Below, one piece after another: positions 43,241-54,213 of a stretch of 64,000 nt of DNA (position 1 is its first letter; each line of letters starts with the position of its first letter). The DNA comes from Trissonchulus latispiculum (taxonomy: Eukaryota; Nematoda; Enoplea; Enoplida; Ironidae). The DNA lies in the NCBI GenBank assembly GCA_030248195.1, contig JASAND010006562.1:1-64000 (forward strand), written 5' to 3'. The notes beneath the pieces were generated by a model, which was not told the origin of the DNA, searched no databases, and saw only the letters and a program-made list of their open reading frames with translations. The translations under genes were made by a program, and so were the position numbers.

Positions 43241-43345
43241 ACTAAGATCTTTTCCACAATCCCCCCCTCAATAACAACTGCATGGATTGGGGTTTATTGG
43301 GTGATCCAAATGCGTTCATATTTTGGGAAGGTGTTACCTGAGGCA
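43241..43345. repeat. Left copy of a ~105-bp inverted pair flanking the piggyBac gene
   Basis: GATCTTTTCCACAATCCCCC ... GGGAAGGTGTTACCTGAGGC. The reverse complement is at 46932-47035, about 88% identical by eye. Confidence 0.75.
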
Positions 43346-43985
43346 CAACCCTTTATGACTTTCCGTCCCACAAGGAGGACAAAATTTAAATTGATGTGCC
43401 GAGCTATACAAACATGTGACAGATCTCATTTTGATATGGAATTAATTGTTGACTATTTGCTTATATTTTAGCTGAGAACGGATGACATTGATCCACATCA
43501 ACGACTTCCACGTCGAATCTAAGTGTCGGAGTCAGCCCAAAAATGACCTCTTTTGTTCAAACGCATGCAGAAATTTCAAAACTTATCATTTCTTTCTCAA
43601 ACCATGAAGCACTTATGTTTTGAACTTCGTAGAGTACAAAAATGGCGTTAATTGTGCAAACAAGGCATCCTATAGGGCGTACTAAGAGTTTTAAAATTGT
43701 TCTTACCCGGGGACAAAATGCAGAAATGGTTGTCCTCCACAAAGGACAAACAGTAAACAAAGTCTCAACAATGTCACAACTTTACTTCCTTTTCCAAGTA
43801 ATTATGCAAATTAGCTTTCAGCTGTCATTCTCTGGTCCTTTCTAAAGTTTTTAACATAAAAATTTATTACAATAAAGGGGGGTTTGGCAAAATTTTTCTC
43901 CTGGGAGGCATGGATGGGCATTGATTCCACATTTTTGTATGTTATAATACATTGAATGTATACTAGTTTCAGATAACATTATATA

Positions 43986-46031
43986 ATGCTAGCTAAGAAA
44001 TACATGCTCAAACGGCCTCCACGTGCCCCCGGTGATGAAGAGGAGTCTGAAGAAGAATCAAGTTGTGATAGTGAAATGGATCCCGGGTACAGTCCTTCCG
44101 AATCAGATACCTCAAGTGATGAACAGTACAGTGATGATGATGATGATGACGACGAGGAAGAAACAGGCGACGAGGACGATGATATCCCACTTCAGACGCT
44201 GGCTAACGGCCCCGTCTGGAAAAAACGCGACCTGACCCCTGTAGACATTCCTGAAGACGACGACAGTGAAGAAGGATTTGAACCATGGGAACTGGACATG
44301 CCTATCAACAGTTTCTTTCTATCACTTTTTCTCTCAGTTTTTCACTCCTGACGTGCTCCAACACATCGCGGACCAAACCAATCTTCAAGCCCTCCGTAAA
44401 TATCTCCTCCCTGCCAGACGAAAACGACCCAGAAAGGAGCCACGAACTGTGACTGTCCAAGAGATAGCCAAGTTTCTTGGCTGTCTCTGTTATATGTCCT
44501 TGGTCTACATTCCCAGTAAACGGCGCTACTGGTCTGGTGAACTGAAACAGCCACTCATGGCAGAAAGTTTGTCTTACTCCAGGTTTTGCTACATTCTGTA
44601 TCATATTCATTTGGCGGACTCAGCTCTGAACGAAACCCTGAAGAAAACTGATCCAGCATACGATCCCATAGCCAAAATCCGCCCACTGATTGATATGCTG
44701 AATCGGTCGTTCAAGCTGAACGGAGCTGTTGAGAAGCGTCAGTCGATTGATGAGCAGATGGTCAAATTCAAAGGACGTGCTCCAACCGGATTGAAGAACT
44801 ACATGCCCATGAAGCCAGTGAAATGGGGATACAAGCTTTGGACGAGGTCCAGTGTTTCCGGTTATGTCTACGAAGTCATAGTTGCTGGAGCTGAGTCCCG
44901 ACCAGCTGAAAGAAGAAAAAGATCGTCAGCTGGGTCGTCTGCAGCAGCAGCAGCTGCTGCTGCTGGAACGTCTGCTGCTGGAACGTCTGCTGCTGGGTCG
45001 TCTGCTGCTGGGTCGTCTGCAGCAGGAACGTCTGCTGCTGGAACGTCTGCTGCAGCTGCTGTCCCAATAAGAAAGGACTTGGCTGTTGGTTTGGCGGAGG
45101 AGCTCGGTTTAGATATTGATTTGGTTCGCAAGTGCGGTCGCAGCGGGCAGATTGTGCTGTCTTTGGCAAAGGGATGTCCACCCGGCACAATCTTTCACTA
45201 TGACAACTACTTCGCCTCATATGCCTTGGCTGTTACGCTCCGTAAGCTTGGATTCCACTGCATCTTCACTCTGAGAGAAAACCGAATGGCCAAATGCCCC
45301 ATCGAATCGGAAAAAGAGCTGGCAAAGAGAGGGCGAGGCTCATTCGATTTCTGCTGCGACACTGTGAACAACGTTCTGGTCTGTGGCTGGTACGACAAGA
45401 AGCGTATCCTGATTGGATCAACCTGTGCTGGAATTGAGCCCGTCGGGACTGCCAAACGCTGGAGTCGTGATGCCAAAGATCACGTTGACATCCCCAGACC
45501 AAACATTGTGGAGTCATACAACAAAAGCATGGGCGGAGTGGACACAACCGACATGCTCTCGTCTCTGTATTCCACCGACTTTCGCTCCAAAAAATGGTAC
45601 ATTCGGCTTTCTACCGCCTGCTCGATCTCTCTGTCGTAAATGCCTGGCTACTGTACCGTCAGTGGCAGAGCAGAAACGGTCGCCAGGCGGTATCGCTTTA
45701 TGACTTTAAACTGGAAATTGCCAAAGATTTGCTCAAAGCCACTATGTTTGATGCTAGTCGTGCCAATGATCAGGGCCCGCCTTCGCCCCCGCCTGAACGC
45801 CCTCTGGGCCCCGGGGGCAAGAAGGAGTATCGCAAGGCGAAAAGCGTGTCCCAGGAAACCAGATACGATGGGTTGCATCATCGTATTTCCTTCATTCCCA
45901 CCCAACAGCGATGCAAAGTCTGCAAACAGAAGACCAAAGTGGCGTGCCAAAAATGTGACCTACCTCTTTGCTTCCTGTCTGGGTCCACTTCCCGAAACTG
46001 TTTTGATCAGTTTCACTATCCTCCCCACTAG
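43986..46031 (+). pseudogene. piggyBac-family transposase with two frameshifts
   Basis: Three overlapping frames give one piggyBac (DDE_Tnp_1_7) protein. 43986-44351 holds an acidic, Ser/Asp-rich N-terminus. The next frame runs from about 44305 to 45639, beginning FYHFFSQFFTPDVLQHIADQ. The third, about 45594-46031, encodes FYRLLDLSVVNAWLLYR, a Pro-rich linker and a C-terminal Cys-rich finger (CKVCKQK...CQKCDLPLC). The catalytic aspartates are present at 44749 (SIDEQM), 45202 (YDNYF) and 45541 (GGVDTTD). One base appears gained near 44300-44310 and one lost near 45600-45615. A ~45-residue Ala/Ser/Gly repeat (45 kb area) sits between the first and second aspartates. Probably inactive unless the shifts are sequencing errors. 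Confidence 0.88.
44927..45062 (+). repeat. GCT/GCA-type low-complexity repeat inside the transposase
   Basis: Repeats of GCTGCTGGAACGTCT and GCTGCTGGGTCGTCT encode AAGTSAAG/SSAAG runs. The reverse-strand open frames here are shadows. Confidence 0.8.
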
Positions 46032-46129
46032 TAGAAGCCCACCCACAACATTACCTCAACAAAAACTGCATTTTACGTACTGTACATAAACTGCTTTGTA
46101 AATACCATGGATCAATGTAAATATTATGA

Positions 46130-46225
46130 TTTCCTTGGATTTTGCCCTGATTTGCCTTAATTTTTGCCCTGATTTGCCTTGATTTACTATGATTCTGTTA
46201 ATTTGATTTGCCTTTACCAATCTGA
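46130..46225. repeat. Short tandem TTTGCCCTGATTTGCCTT repeats
   Basis: Several imperfect units follow the transposase stop, in the probable 3' UTR. Confidence 0.5.
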
Positions 46226-46510
46226 TTTGATTCTGCTGCTTACTTTAAAGGTAAAAATATGTTATGTTATGTTTATGGTTTTAGTTAGACATATCCATAT
46301 ATGTATGTGGAAATTTGTACTTCGGGAAGGACAACCGCAAAAACACATGTTCTTCACAGAGTACAATATAAACTAATTAATTACTAATTAATTAGTGGGT
46401 CAATCAGAATGCCGACTGCAGTTTTGGCGGTTTCTCACCAAGCGCAACACGCGACATATAGCGGCTTTTGCCCATGCAGCTTGGTTCAATGGGCACTCAT
46501 AAAGGGTTAA

Positions 46511-46924
46511 AAAATTTAAAAAATTTTAAATTTTTAAAAATTTAAAAATTTTTTAAATTTCAAAATTTTTGGATTGTTTTAAAATTTTCCGATAGCATCG
46601 ATGATGCTGTGCATTTTTTCTTCTTGCAGCAATATCTGAAAATGCTTCCTACGATCTCTACAGCGACTCTAACTGTAAAGATCAAAGGAAAACGCCGCCT
46701 GTATACAGCAGTAATCGTGTGACTATTGTTGGCGGCAATTTCCTTTGATCTTTGCAGTTAGAGCCGCTGTAGAGATCATAGGACGCATTTTCAGATGTTG
46801 CTGCAAGAAGGAAAAATGCTCAGCATCATCGATTCTATCGGAAAATTCTAAAAGAATTCAAAAAATTTGAAATTCTAAAAATTTAAAAATTTTTAAAACT
46901 TTAAAATTTTTAAAAATTTTTGAA
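46511..46924. mobile_element. Foldback element, ~190-bp arms, 31-bp loop
   Basis: Arms 46511-46699 and 46731-46924 are near reverse complements. They share GATCTCTACAGCGACTCTAA-type, TTTGATCTTTGCAGTTAGAG-type and ATCGATGATGCTG-type sequence, with AAATTT-rich outer ends. The left edge abuts AAAGGGTTAA, which looks like a piggyBac 3' terminus (GGG+TTAA at 46507-46510). Confidence 0.75.
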
Positions 46925-46931
46925 TTTACTA

Positions 46932-47035
46932 AGCCTCAGAGAACACCTTCCCAACATATGAAAGCATTTGGATTACCCAATAACCCCCAAATCCAACCAG
47001 TTCGTATTGAGGGGGGGATTGTGGAAAAGATCCTA
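46932..47035. repeat. Right copy of the ~105-bp inverted pair flanking the piggyBac gene
   Basis: Reverse complement of 43241-43345. It sits directly after the foldback element. Confidence 0.75.
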
Positions 47036-47386
47036 ATACTGTTATTGACAGCATATTTTGTTCTATTCCTTACACAATATTTTTTGAACTTTTTCAAACA
47101 CGTACTGCGTAAGTCCCACACCTTTTACAAATTTGTGCATATCCGTAGCCATAAAATCAGTTGTATTATGTGATGTAGTTGACAAAATGCGATAAATTAA
47201 AATTTATTAATTGTAGAGTAATAATGGAACAAAACATCTCAGCATTTCTGGCCATTATAATCATTTCAAATTAAATCTTTGCCGTCTATTGGATGTTTGC
47301 CAATTGAAATTTGCTTATTTACGAAATATGGGAATGGAACACTTAATAAATGCCACAGGCTAGTTCGTGCTCCATTGGAATGAAAA

Positions 47387-47676
47387 ATGCTGTCTAGACA
47401 GCAAAAACATGCAGCTAAATTTTCACTTAAAATAAACGGACTCAAGTGGAACCGAAGTTTTCAGTTTCCTTCAATTAACGATGTTCTGGAAGTAATGGCA
47501 AAAATTTTGATCAATGAGACACCAAAATATTTGATTACAAAAGGAAACTCTCAATACCGTATCTTGGAGAAATTCATACACGATTACAACCTAAGAGTGC
47601 AACTCATAAATGTAACAGACTGGGATATGCCAAGCTTTAAAGAGTTGCCATTGGCTAAACCGTTCAGAGTTTCACA
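47387..47676 (+). CDS. Orphan gene exon 1
   Basis: Starts at the first ATG after an in-frame stop. Ends two bases into a codon before GTAAGC; with the first A of exon 2 the codon is CAA. Confidence 0.68.
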
Positions 47677-50600
47677 GTAAGCATCATGCAAATAGTCTTA
47701 AACGTAAACATAATAGTGTGGAATATATTTGTAGATGTCTGTTGTCTAGATTGCTAAGTCACAATTGCTGGATACAATTTGTTAAAATTTCTCAGGAACA
47801 AGGATTCGCCCTATCTTTGACACGACTGAAATTTACAGAATGGAAGGCTTTTATAGGTTAAAACTTCTCCAGTTGCAAAATTCAGTGTACGCGTGCATTT
47901 GGCAGATTTTCTAAAGCACATGCTGAGCCGAATCTAAAAATTTTTTTTATATTAAAAAGAAGTTTTTTCCGATTCTACAGGTTTGAGAAATCGATTTTAG
48001 GCACCGACGGCTATTTCACTGGTATGTCAGAAAAGCTTTAAAATTTCAAAACTTGCAAAAGTTATGCAAAGTTATACAAAAGTTTTCAATGAACACCACA
48101 CAAAAGGATACCACCAAATTTTGATTTGAATAATTGCCCAAAGAACTAAACAATGAATACCATGCATAAATTTATGGCAAATTTTGCAATTTTTGTAATT
48201 TGACAATATGCAAATATGCAATCGTTTTAAAATGGATTCAAACGCCGTGGTGATTAGCTTGAAAGATGATGACTATATTGCTGTGAGCACTGTTACGTCT
48301 GATTAGCCTAGGGGATTAGCCTGGGAGCTTACTATACAGCAACTTCTAGATCAGATCTGATGGCCGAAAAGTTATTATCAAAGTCACGCCTATAGCTAGT
48401 CAGAAGATGAATGAACTTGACAGAGATGTCGTTCCACGGGAAATCCGATTTCATAAACTTTCTATTTCTCTGCTCAAGATCAAACTGCACTTGCTCTTTA
48501 TTTACAGAAGTACTTTCAATCAAAGCATTGTCTGCTTCCGGTATTTTGTGACTACGCAAAAGAAGAAGCGGGTATTAGATTGGAGGACCAAGAAAGTACG
48601 AATCAGTAAGTAGCCTACAGGTCTGCTACCGCGGATTTGAGTGATGAATGCAAATACCTTTGTGAATCTTGCCTGTATGCTAAACCAAGGAAGTCCATTA
48701 TGCACACACAAACAAACAAGACATAATATGCTGGCTCATAGTAAACAGCATTCTTGGGGCAATGCGTGCATGGGTACTCACAACAAAAGTGGCTTGCTTT
48801 TGTAAACCAATCGTTACATGTGATTGTGTTGCGACCATTATTGCTTTCACCGTGATATTAGCCCTCACATAGTTTGGTTAGTAATATGTATGCTTGCTGT
48901 ATGCATGTTGTGACACTGTAGACTGCAGTTTTACGTACGTAGACCCCCATAAGTTTCGCATTAAAACTAAATCGCCTAATGTTGTATTCAATCTTGTTTC
49001 TGTAAACTAGTGTATGATATTAGATGCCTGCGTGTAAACATTGTGCTATTCAGTGTCCGTGTTGAAATTGGTTTCGTGCTTTCGTGGCCTATAGATGAAT
49101 ATCTTTATGCTAGCGGCTAATGAAATGGAATTCTAGACTTTAAAAGTACCAGACTTTCACAGTGTTTCACTTTACACAAACTAAATCTTGCAACGTCGTC
49201 TTTTACTATGAAATTCTTGCGACGCTTTTATGCAATTTCTAGCATTATAGCAAATAGTTAAAATCTGAGAGTGCGTCACGCTGAAGGAGGGAAGAGGGGA
49301 GGGACAGGACCAACCATTCGCATAGCTTGATGTCTCGAAATCTGTCTCTGGGCAACCCCTCATTTTACTTGATTGCTACCACAAAATTAGTCTTTGACGG
49401 TTGCTTGTGCTATTGAGCACCTTGAGCCGTCACAGACACGGAGGTGGTGGAAACACCACTCTACCCCTGACTCATTCTGAGGTTTTAACCCATTTGATTC
49501 AGGGTTGTGCCTGTGGAGCGATTAGTGGATATATATTGCTGTGGTCCGGCGGTTTTGGATAGACTAGTTTGTGCCATTATACCTTATTGATTGTATACCG
49601 TCTTGTTACTGACAATAAATGGCCATCTCACAGCGAACCTACCGTAGCATCGCTACATTGTGGCGCTGCGAGTAGGGTTTCCGACCTACTTTCAGTGACA
49701 ATTTGGAACTACCTCCGTTGACTGTTGATTATTCTGAACCGAGGACTGAAGTTGCTGGTTCTGGGACCGATTTGCTAACTCCTGTTCTGACCATATCCTG
49801 TAGCTCCTTAATCCGATCTGAAGAAAGAAGATTTGGTTCCTTACGGTAAACTGTACTTTCTTCTGTTCCCTTTCTTCTGTGCCAGCTCATCGTACCATTT
49901 TGTTGTATTGTACTGCTAGCTTTGTATAGGATACATTATTAAGCAACAATTTGAAGGTGTCTCCTTATACTACTAAAAAAACAAAGATAGCATTAATTTG
50001 GGCTTGAATACTTTTGACATTAGCTTGTTTTGAGTCCAAAGCACGTTCATTTGTGACCTTGTGAATTGAAAGGCTGACATGGCACAACCGGCTACTTCTA
50101 CGTCCAGTACACAGTCTAATTTAAGCTCAAATGTTGTTGGTACTGTCACGGGAATCGGACTGCCACCTGGCGCCTTTCATGGGCGGCCCGGTGAAAACTT
50201 TGAAAAGTGGTTGCGTGCGTTCGAGCGCTATGTAGCAGCAAATGCCATAACTTCTCCCACGCGCAAAGCTGATATTTTACCATCGTATCTCAAAAACGCA
50301 GCGGAAATTGTATATAATGGGTTGAACCAAAATGTTCGTTCTGATTAATTTCTGTTATTGCAAGCTCTCAGAGCACAATTTTCTACTCTTTTTACTGCTG
50401 ATTTGGCAGCCGATTTGCTGATGAACCGCAAGCAAGCAGAGGCGGAACCAGTAAGTGATTACGCTTTTGACATTCAGCGCCTGGTTGGCGAAGCCTTTCA
50501 CGGCTTAGATGCTGCAGCACAGGATACCCTTAAGCGTAAGCATTTTATTAGAGGGTTACTGCCGCGTTTGTTTCAGTTTGTTACCTCGCCACAAGAGCCT

Positions 50601-52141
50601 TCAACCTTTGACGAAGCGGTGTCAAGGGCTCGTGCACAGGAAGCCAGGGATCATTTTCTGTACAATACTGCACCCTGGCTTGATCGAGGAGCAGGCAGTC
50701 GAGGCTACTCTCACCACGGCTACGGCAGCCATCGTCGTTCGGACAATCACCGGCGACGGGATCAGAATGAGGTCTGGGTTTCGTCGCAATCGCTGGGAGG
50801 TTGAAGGAGGAGGAGGAGGAGATAATGAAATGGAATTCTAGACATTAAAAGTGGAATTCTAGACTTTAAAAGTACCAGACTTACGCAGTGTTTCCCTTTA
50901 CACAAACTAAATCTTGCAACATCGTTTTTTACCTTGAAATTCTTGCGACGCTTTTATGCAATTTCTAGCATTATAGCAAATGGTTAAAATCTGAGAGTGC
51001 GTCACGCTGAAGGAGGGAAGAGGGGAGGGACAGGACCAACCACTCGCATAGCTTGATGTCTCGAAATCTGTCTCTGGGCAACCCCTCATTTTACTTGATT
51101 GGTACCACAAAATTAGTCTTTGACGGTTGCTTGTGCTATTGAGCACCTTGAGCCGTCACAGACACGGAGGTGGTGGAAGCTACGTGTCGACGCAATTCAA
51201 AAATTGTATACTTTTGGAGAACTGTAAAGATTTAGCACTTAATTATTTCTAGTAATGATACATTAACTTATTATATTAGGCAAACGATTAACAGTATTCT
51301 TTTTACTGTAACATATAATTAAGAATTAGCATGCTTATACTGGGGCTGTATATTATATGCAATCAGTATAAGCAAGCTAATTTTTAAACTAATAATTTTT
51401 TCTTAATTTGTAAAGATGAAGGAAAACAGCGGAATGAAACGTCAGTGACTTTAACGTCATCGACGAGCCGGGCTGATAACCACCCTACTTTGCCTTCTGG
51501 TCAACAGGGCTCAGCTCCTTCTGCGGATGCTAATGGTATTAAAATCATTATAGTAGTATTTTACTAATGTATCTTATATTATGTTCTATGTTAGAATCGA
51601 TTCCATTTAATTTTTGATTTTATAGCTTGCATAAAATGTGTTTCTACAATAAATAATTTACTCAATATTGAAAAAATATGTTTAAAGAAAAACATAATAC
51701 ATATCTGCTTTTGTTTTTTTAGATCAGAGCATTCTACATACCGATTCACTAAACCACAAAGAAAAGATTCTCAGTGGTTCTTTCAGTGAATCCGGTTATC
51801 GCTATGATAACATCAATGCGATTGCTGGGAACGATATCGCTGTAATGTCCCCTACCAATTACGAAAGCTCCGAATGGATTGCTCGAGTTGAAAAAGTCAA
51901 CCTTGAATCTGGCACTATTCAGGTTTCTTTTTTGGCTGGATCTACCGCCTTCGACCCATTAGTCAAAACCAATTGCGAATGGTTTTGTTTACCCAAGAAA
52001 AAGAAGTTGTACGAAGCTCATTTTGCTGAAATTCAGCTCGGTTTGAAGTGCAACACCAAGATCATTGACAGCATCTTCACTGTTATTATAACTGATTCAT
52101 TTTATCATAAAATCATTAAGTATACTGATTCTATGATTTAA
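47387..52141 (+). CDS. Four-exon orphan gene, function unknown (308 codons)
   Basis: Join 47387-47676, 48508-48605, 51416-51535, 51723-52141: 927 bp. Donors GTAAGC, GTAAGT, GTATTA; acceptors TTTACAG, GTAAAG, TTTTTAG. All three junction phases match (2, 1, 1), which four random open segments would rarely do. ATG 47387 follows an in-frame TGA at 47381. Residues 1-97 are mixed and basic (SQYRILEKFIHDYNLRVQL). A Lys/Arg cluster follows (QKKKRVLDWRTKKVRI, possible nuclear signal). Then comes a Ser/Thr/Gln/Pro-rich linker. The C-terminal region has paired tryptophans and cysteines (EWIARVEKVNLESGTIQVSF, CEWFCLPKKKK). The W-ARV-x-GTIQVSF pattern is faintly like small beta-barrel reader folds, inference only. 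No transposase or retroelement motif is seen. Intron 3 holds an LTR element. Confidence 0.7.
47880..48113. mobile_element. TTAA-family fragment F in orphan gene intron 1
   Basis: Matches the right half of element B (GTGCATTTGGC, CTGCTGAGCC-type motifs) and ends CACAAAAGGATACCACC. Confidence 0.5.
48508..48605 (+). CDS. Orphan gene exon 2
   Basis: Acceptor TTTACAG, perfect donor GTAAGT. Read in phase it gives STFNQSIVCFRYFVTTQ and then a Lys-rich stretch. Ends in phase 1. Confidence 0.68.
49121..49657 (+). repeat. 5' LTR
   Basis: Begins TGAAATGGAATTCTAGAC and ends ATCGCTACA. The first ~330 bp recur at 50826-51178 with very few changes. Confidence 0.85.
50079..50804 (+). pseudogene. Gag-like protein with one in-frame stop
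   Basis: One frame from ATG 50079 to TGA 50804, broken only by TAA at 50346-50348. The segments LPPGAFHGRPGENFEKWLRA and VSDYAFDIQRLVGEAFHG, then IRGLLPRLFQFV, resemble the capsid-type gag domain of Ty3/gypsy-like retrotransposons. The C-terminus is Arg/His/Gly-rich (RGYSHHGYGSHRR) without a visible CCHC knuckle. Confidence 0.75.
50826..51178 (+). repeat. 3' LTR, truncated
   Basis: Same as the start of the 5' LTR with a ~21-bp tandem duplication at its left edge (TGGAATTCTAGACATTAAAAG repeated). The remaining LTR and target duplication are gone. Confidence 0.85.
51416..51535 (+). CDS. Orphan gene exon 3
   Basis: Low-complexity Ser/Thr/Gln/Pro segment (SVTLTSSTSRADNHPTLPSG). Acceptor GTAAAG, donor GTATTA (weak). 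Phase 1 in and out. Confidence 0.62.
51723..52141 (+). CDS. Orphan gene exon 4 (terminal)
   Basis: Acceptor TTTTTTTAG. Open to TAA at 52139-52141. Contains the Trp/Cys-containing C-terminal region followed by a hydrophobic tail (SIFTVIITDSFYHKII). Confidence 0.7.
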
Positions 52142-52760
52142 ATGAACGTTTCATTTTGGCAGTTAGTCTGTTTTTATTCTGTAATATCTTGTTCTTTTTT
52201 TCTGTCCCACTGAAGAAATATTGATTTTGCGGATGTTTTATTTCTTTGCTTTGTTTGCCTGTTTGCATTAGAGAGAAAAGAAGAAAAGGACTCTCACTTT
52301 CTTTGTTTTCTTGCTCTATTTTAATTATAACAAAAACATCTTCATACAACAAATGAAAGGCTTTTGTAAATATTTTTTCTCTAAAGATAAAATGAGATTT
52401 GATCCAAGTATCGAATCTGAAAAAAATTAAAAGTGAGAATCATCTTCTTTGTCGTTTTGTCCAGGGTTGCTTTCAGTCATGTTATCGTATTGTCTTTTTG
52501 TATTTTCGATGTTGTCGCAAACTCGTTTCGATGTTCCCTATGTGTCACACTATGATGACCGATAGCATTTTAGTGTTATTATTACAACTTCTTTTTATGT
52601 TAAAATTATCAACTGCATTGATTCTATGACTTAAGTGAACACATCATTTTCATTCGTACTTTGTTTTTATCTGCTAATATGCTGTTAATTCTTTTTATCT
52701 GTGCCTCTGTAGAAAATACAGTTTCCTACATGTTTTATTTCTATGTTTTGTACATGTCTT
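52060..52760. repeat. Local duplication of the orphan gene 3' end
   Basis: About 52060-52260 (end of exon 4, stop and flank) recurs in diverged form at about 52545-52760 (shared GATTCTATGA-TTAA-TGAAC and CATGTTTTATTTCTATG-type sequence). Confidence 0.55.
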
Positions 52761-53287
52761 TGTTTTATGCTTATTACAATGTGTACAATGTATAGTTGTC
52801 CTTTTTGTGTGTGATTTACTAATTCAGCACATTGAGTGTGTATTTAAATTTAAGAAATAACGGTAACATTCACTATGAGACAAATTAAAATTTCGGTTGG
52901 CCAGTTGTACACTGTAGAAACTTTTATATTTATCGATTGAAAAAGGGAAGGATAACCTGCATCTCTAACACATAGGCGTGTGCTGTAGGGAAATAGAGTT
53001 AAAGTACAAACTAGTTTCGTGTCATTACATGTATGAATAAGATGTTATAGGATTCTGAAATTTCTGTATAGATAAATCCGAAAGGGGGTTGTATACTTAT
53101 CAAATTTCTGTCAACAATATAAATAGCTAGTATGATTTCATAAAAGCAAAAGACAATAGTTCTACATTATTTTTCGTTTTTCTAATTTCATAAATGAGTT
53201 TTCTACTGAATATTTTTATTTTTTCTACATTATTTACAAAAGTGATATTGATTGTTGAACAAAATTCTAGATTTTTCAATGTGTCAA

Positions 53288-54213
53288 CTTGCTTTAGAAG
53301 TAGTCTGTTTTCATCAGATCACGTGACTAGTAGAAGCTGTATAATTTGCATATATCGAATAATTCTTAACATGTAATTATGTCCTTATTCAGTTGGTCGT
53401 GGGGAAGCCTTGTTTCTTAATCTACTTTTGTTTTCTTCTTGTACTCGTTACTGCATTCGTTTCGTTTTTCATTATATAATGCGTTAAGGTGTTGTTCGTT
53501 TTTATTTTACAGTAATTTCTAGCGTTTTCAATAAAGGTTATATTAGGAAACATAGAAGAAATTCCAATTATATTTTACAAATTTTTTCTATTTCAAATTT
53601 AATGTTTCAATAAATATTCAAATAACAAAAACTTAGTTTGTTATTTTTTAAAAGGAACATGAAGTGAAGTTTCCAATTTGCTTGTATTTTGTGATATTTC
53701 CTATCGTAGGCTACATTTTACCTGAACTTAGCGAGAATGAGAGTAAGAATCTGAAAATGTGAGGGAAATGTATTAGTTTTTATATTTTTTCTTAAAAATT
53801 TAAAAAATATCGATTTGTAAGGAGATAGTATTCCAGTTCTCTAAGTCTGTTCCTATGATGTATACGGATATCTCTGTAGGGCGTGACGAAAAGAATGGCG
53901 ATGAGAATTTGTAAAAAAGAGCGAGCCCTGACAATGAGAGACGGGTGATTTAAAAAACGAGTTTGAGGAGAATAAGAACAAAAATTCGGGAAAGAAATAA
54001 AAGCTAAAATTAACGTTGCTTTAGAAGTAACCTTTTTCGGCCCCCATCACGTGATTAGGGCAAGCTATATAATTTGCATATGTTGAGTCTTTCTTAACAG
54101 GTAGTTATACCTTTATCAATTCGTCGTGTATACATCTTGTATCTTAACTTAGTTTTGTTTCCTTTTTCTATTGATTACTGTAATCGTTTCGTTTTTCATT
54201 ATTTCGTATTAAA
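53288..54213. repeat. Two ~200-bp diverged direct repeats
   Basis: 53288-53490 and 54014-54213 share TTGCTTTAGAAGTA, ATCACGTGA, TATAATTTGCATAT and CGTTTCGTTTTTCATTAT. No gene is seen between them. Confidence 0.6.

Larger units (their letters stand above)
49121..51178 (+). mobile_element. LTR retroelement lacking pol, in orphan gene intron 3
   Basis: 5' LTR 49121-49657 (TG..CA, 537 bp). A likely primer-binding site TGGCGCTGCGAGTAGG starts at 49661. A gag-like frame follows, then a purine tract GGAGGAGGAGGAGGAGATAA directly before the 3' LTR at 50826. The 3' LTR is cut off at about 51178, after 350 bp. No protease, RT, RNase H or integrase is present between gag and the purine tract, so this is a gag-only or internally deleted copy. 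Sense to the host gene. Confidence 0.85.

Noticed and set aside
44305..44334. Intron explaining the first piggyBac frame change
   Set aside because: A good acceptor-like CTCTCAG exists, but the intron would be about 30 bp and would remove FYHFFSQFF, which belongs to the family's conserved N-terminal region; a one-base frameshift fits better.
44868..45220. Minus-strand Ala/Asp- and Gln-rich frames
   Set aside because: Antisense shadows of the transposase repeat region.
45585..45615. Programmed frameshift at the CAAAAAATGG run near the second frame change
   Set aside because: The run does not form a canonical slippery heptamer in the reading frame and no stimulatory structure is evident.
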